From Calcarisporiella thermophila CBS 279.70 (taxonomy: Eukaryota > Calcarisporiellomycota): 64,000 nucleotides of DNA. Under the pieces are notes generated by a model. That model was not told where the DNA came from, made no database searches, and saw only the letters and a program-made list of their open reading frames with translations. Positions 60,307 through 64,000 of this stretch are shown piece after piece; position 1 is the stretch's first letter; each line of letters starts with the position of its first letter. The position numbers and the translations under genes are program-made. The DNA lies in NCBI RefSeq assembly GCF_041956535.1, contig NW_027192226.1, positions 1 through 64,000 on the forward strand. The letters are read 5' to 3'.

Positions 60307-62406
60307 CTATGCTGTTGATGAAATGATAGTTAATCTAGTCGTACTTGACGATGAGTTCTTTGGCGATTGTATTAGCATAACCAACACGCTCGTCATATTA
60401 AACGCAAAATTATCCGTGACATTAATGGCCGAAAGTGGCTCCAGGCTAACTCTAGGAATCAAGACTGGAATGAGAGTAGATGGATCACACTGAGGAACTT
60501 CAGCAACAGGTGTAGGAGCCGGACAATTCTCAGAGCGTTCTATCAAATTCTCGAGATTTCGGATGAGCATATAGTCGTAATATATCAGAGACTCGTTTTG
60601 CAAAAGAGAAAGGATTCTACGCATATTTCTCAGAGCATGTTCACGCTGTCCGCAAATTCCTGATTCAGCTAAGAGAATTTGAATACAAGCACTCGTACTC
60701 AGCCCAAATACTGCTATTGAATGCAGCGCAATGCTATCCGGGTCATTTATCACCAGCTCGACTAGATCTACTATAATATTTGCTGATGGCACGCACTCTA
60801 TAACTGCATCACTGTAGATAAACACAATTGGACTGTCACCTGCTTTCGGGAAGCGGGCATGGATATAAAGTGTGCTGAGAAAAAGTAGTATTTCTGCCAT
60901 GTTTAACGGTGGAAGATCTTCTGGAATTTTGTTTATCATCGTTGCAAGCTTGGAAGGCGAGAACGATATCTGGGATGGTGGAGACATAAGAAAATTTTGT
61001 GCAGACTCTTCATTATCGGGGTTATATAAGGACTGAAAGCCGGCAGTGGGGGGAAGTTGCAGCCATATTTCTGTCAGAACTTCCGTTAGATATGCACAAT
61101 TATAGAAGGAGCGGATTGCTTGAGCTTGGTCTTGAAGTGAAGTGAAGTAACCATGTTTCATCTCGAGTTCATAGAGGTACGACTCAGTCTCGGTTTTAAC
61201 AGGCATTTTCACATAACTAAAGACTAATGCCTTGTCTACCGGCGATCTGATATGAAAATAGCTCCATGTAAATGCAATTCGCATTGCCCACCAGATGTTA
61301 TTACGAAGTTCACGCTCTACAGGATCAAGTTTCTCATTAAAGCCTTCCATGTCCTGCTCTGGAATTCGCATCACAACTGCCATCTTCCATGCCGTTGCCA
61401 GCAACGGGATCCCGCTTTTTGACCGACCGACGCGTGCCAAATCGCATCCCAAGATGAATAGTCCCTGCAGTTTAGTAAGAGATGGGCTTTGTGTGATATG
61501 ATTGAGAAGTGAGAGAGCATATTCCGTGAAAACAGATCCCGGTCTCCCGCTTCTGGTTTGGTTGAAGAGAGGAATGCCAGAAATCATCAGAGCGGACGAA
61601 AATAGGGCGGAGTAGAGAAAAGGATCCACTAGTTGGTTTTGGTAGTTATTAATCATGACAGCGCGACTGAGAATATTAGGGAAGGTTGTCAGCTGAAACC
61701 ACTTATCGATAAGTGTAACTGCTTGGTTATAGGTGATTGACTTGAGGGGATCTTTATGTCCTAGCGGCATGGTTGTAAAAAGACTGTTGGCGTCCTCTCC
61801 ATATTGAAACAAGATAGGGAATTTCTTTTCAAGTGTTTCCCCTACATTCAATGCGCTCAGATTTTCTACGAGAATACCAAGCATTTCGTTGGAAATAATT
61901 TTTGGATAAGGATATTGGATTGAATTCATCCGCCGGGACCAATCAATCTCCCATCCAAGATTAGCTGTGGGATGAGCAGTTCTAATCTATAAAATGAGAA
62001 CGGCAAAATACATTTGTGTTAGCAACAATGAGAAGAGGCCCAAAATACGTTCTGTATATTAACTCACATTCACGTTGGCAAAGGTGGGATAAAGCCTCTC
62101 TGCACACATTTGTACTTGTTCGGACATGCGTGCAATTCGCTTTTTACGAACCAGTTCTCGAGGAGTCATTTTAGCTATTCCATTCTCAGAGAGAATAAAA
62201 TGACGGGCCTTAGAACGACCCCTTGGCAATTGGACTTTGGGGTATACACATTGGATGCAGTGTAGCTTGCAGCGAAAACAGCCGGAAATATTACCATCGC
62301 ATTTTAGCTTCTTCTGACGGCAATAATAGCATGCCTTACGGCTGCGGCAGGGTTTTTGGTTGAGATGAGGCTGAAAGCTCAAAAGATTGAAGCTGGGGTT
62401 AGACAT
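60307..62406 (-). CDS. Zn2Cys6 fungal transcription factor, paralogue 2
   Basis: Two exons on the minus strand, 62068-62406 and 60307-61986, in phase (GTGAGT donor, TTATAG acceptor), 672 residues. The zinc cluster is at residues 25-53: ACYYCRQKKLKCDGNISGC, then FRCKLHCIQC, followed by a short basic linker. The middle-homology region is closely matched to the neighbour: SLTKLQGLFILGCDLARV, SGIPLLATAWKMAVVMRIPE, VERELRNNIWWAMRIAFTW. The C-terminus is about 140 residues shorter than paralogue 1 and lacks its long Ser/Gln/Pro-rich tail. It shares the exon-intron layout, so the pair arose by tandem duplication. As a nuclear regulator its target is unknown. Confidence 0.9.
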
Positions 62407-63192
62407 GAATAGGCTGCTGAACTGCTTCTCTGTTAGTGTGCCTGAATTGACAGTTGAGGTGTAACCTAGTATTTATTGATTTGAAAGGGCTCTAGAAGGT
62501 ATTAGGTTAGGATTCAGGGATGAGTTCAAAATGGAAATTTAATTTCATGTAATGGCACAAAATCTGGTCTTCCCCAAGCTGAAACAGAATCTTCTGCGCA
62601 TCAAAATCAAAGCGCGGCAGTATTGTAGCCATTGCAACACAGAATATTCTTCTATGAGGAGCATTCTATATATTTGTATACTAAAGCTGTCAAATGACGA
62701 AGTTGCACCCCCTAAAAATTCGAATTGACCGCTTGCTAAATCTTCAGATAAGCACTCAGAGATCTGATTCTGGTTTAGTTTTGCCCGAATATTATTCCCA
62801 AAAAATTTTTTTCAATTTCATGCAGAGTAATTTATGAATTGTCAATACCAACTAATATCGCAGATAAAGAATATTATCACCTGAAGCGCAAAAAATGGCA
62901 TATAAATACTTTCAAGTGCTGATAGGCAGCATACATTCAACAATCCTATAATGTCATTGAACTAAGAGAGCTAGAGCAAAAAGCAGTTGATATATGAAAA
63001 GTACAAGTAAGAGCATATGAACACATTACAAATAAACAAAATAGTTACAATGATATACAGGTGTAAGGTGGAAGATAAAGAGTTGTATATCTAATTGGTA
63101 GTACAAGCAGGATTAGCTGGCATCACCATAAAAATAGGTTCAGATGAATTTGCTCATTATAGCCAAGGGGGACATGTTACTAGCTCAATTAT
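62407..63192. other. Intergenic between paralogues 2 and 3
   Basis: AT-rich, without a coding region. It contains the upstream region of paralogue 2. Confidence 0.55.
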
Positions 63193-64000
63193 TCAAATAT
63201 TGTAGTTAAAGTTTGAAATTGTGCTGTAAGCATTTTGTCCATATTCAGAATTGGTTACATCTCTCATGGCAGGAGGAATGGTGCCATTAGGATAGAGGGA
63301 GAGGCCAGGAGGAAATTGTACCTGTGTATCATGCGCTGCCGTTGACCGCACATTACTTCCGAAATTATTCTTGGAGAGCGAAATTAATTCTGTGGCTCTC
63401 TCTTGTAGCTGGATTGGATCATACCCCTCTAAACTTGTGTCAATGTTTTCAAACCACTTGACATCTGGATGCGTTGGCAATGAATGTTCGATTGGAATGG
63501 AAAAATCGAATAGTGAGGACGGCACAGTTTGACTTAGGTCTAGAGTGGGAATAATAACAGCCATTAAAGCTTTTTCTAGTGAATCCTCAAGACCAGTTGT
63601 CTCTATTTTCGCTATTGATTCAAGGCTCACATGAGGAATGATAATTGGCTTGTTGGCTTGTCTGCTAAAATTCTCCTCATTTTCACTTTCAAGCCTTGCA
63701 ACTTGAACTTGTCGGCTCTCCAAGCGGCCCAGAGCTTCTTCAATGGCACGAATAAGTCGTCGATTAAATATCACAAGCTGCTTGCATTCCAACAGTTTTA
63801 GAGTGCGATGTAAATTTAAAATTGCCTGTTGGCGCTGGTTGCCTGTCCTCGACTCCGCTATCAAAATGTGAATGCATGCACTTGTATTCAAACCGTAAAC
63901 CACGAGAGGGTGCAGAATTACGCCATTTAAATCATTGAGAATATTTTCCGCTATATCCACAACGGAATCAGCAGGTCCCACACATTCTGCAAGCAAACTT
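63193..64000 (-). CDS. Zn2Cys6 transcription factor, paralogue 3, C-terminal part only
   Basis: An open frame running off the window edge, so its N-terminus and zinc cluster lie beyond position 64000. The visible 267 residues start in the C-terminal half of the middle-homology region: ECVGPADSVVDIAENIL, VVYGLNTSACIHILIAESR and a helical segment, then a Ser/Gln/Pro-rich tail with IIIPHVSLESIAKIETT. The same segments in paralogue 1 read ECIASADTIVDLAKIIL and IVFALSTSACVHLLVAGAG, and in paralogue 2 ECVPSANIIVDLVELVI and AVFGLSTSACIQILLAESG. This places it as the third member of the tandem family. Its stop codon is at 63193-63195. Confidence 0.85.
   Translation of the reverse strand, partial: SLLAECVGPADSVVDIAENILNDLNGVILHPLVVYGLNTSACIHILIAESRTGNQRQQAILNLHRTLKLLECKQLVIFNRRLIRAIEEALGRLESRQVQVARLESENEENFSRQANKPIIIPHVSLESIAKIETTGLEDSLEKALMAVIIPTLDLSQTVPSSLFDFSIPIEHSLPTHPDVKWFENIDTSLEGYDPIQLQERATELISLSKNNFGSNVRSTAAHDTQVQFPPGLSLYPNGTIPPAMRDVTNSEYGQNAYSTISNFNYNI

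Overview
The window is nuclear DNA of an AT-rich fungus. The evidence is short GT-AG introns (about 45-120 nt), Zn2Cys6 regulators with the fungal transcription-factor middle-homology region, a DUF4360 secreted protein, and fungal-type Kap120, LETM1/Mdm38, MINDY, INCENP, CENP-H and Scc3 orthologues. Conserved genes carry many introns (16 exons in the importin, 14 in the cohesin subunit), which is denser than typical Pezizomycotina. An intron-rich ascomycete lineage or a basidiomycete both fit, and I cannot resolve the phylum from sequence alone. Two N-runs (12208-12629 and 37743-38087) mark a draft assembly.

There are two compartments. Positions 1-34 kb are gene-poor and rich in transposons and secreted proteins. 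They hold a decayed gene (192-1407), a zinc-finger regulator (2838-3990, minus), a Kex2-processed cysteine-rich secreted protein (7746-8261), a second cysteine-rich secreted protein (8546-9155, minus), a DIRS-like relic (about 10.44-11.11 kb) and a free-standing NRPS-like adenylation-thiolation-reductase enzyme (13547-17033). Further on are a DUF4360 protein (19142-20180, minus), a Tc1/mariner transposase lacking two catalytic aspartates (22485-23486), a secreted collagen-like protein (23820-24350, minus), a beta-trefoil lectin-like protein (24887-25381, minus), a DIRS-type tyrosine-recombinase retrotransposon (about 26.5-30.6 kb, minus), a secreted class 3 lipase (31134-32171) and a Thr/Ser-rich repeat surface protein (32614-33429, minus).

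Positions 34-56 kb are a compact housekeeping block: INCENP (34398-37233, minus), CENP-H (37470-38771), LETM1/Mdm38 (38982-41385, minus), a membrane J-protein (41706-42728, minus), importin Kap120/importin-11 (42869-46958), a MINDY deubiquitinase (47209-49509, minus) and the cohesin subunit Scc3/SA (50440-55745). Three of these seven genes serve the kinetochore, the chromosomal passenger complex or cohesin. The INCENP/CENP-H intergenic region, the first INCENP intron and the Scc3 upstream region all contain ACGCG(T/A) boxes that resemble MBF/MCB G1-S elements.

Positions 56-64 kb hold three same-strand paralogous Zn2Cys6 regulators, the last cut by the window edge. They look like a recent tandem family.

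Exon boundaries were built by hand from splice consensus and reading-frame phase. For INCENP, LETM1, MINDY and Scc3 every junction is phase-consistent if one GC-AG intron each is accepted in MINDY and Scc3. In the DUF4360 gene and the importin exactly one junction is off by one base, and I report these rather than smoothing them over.
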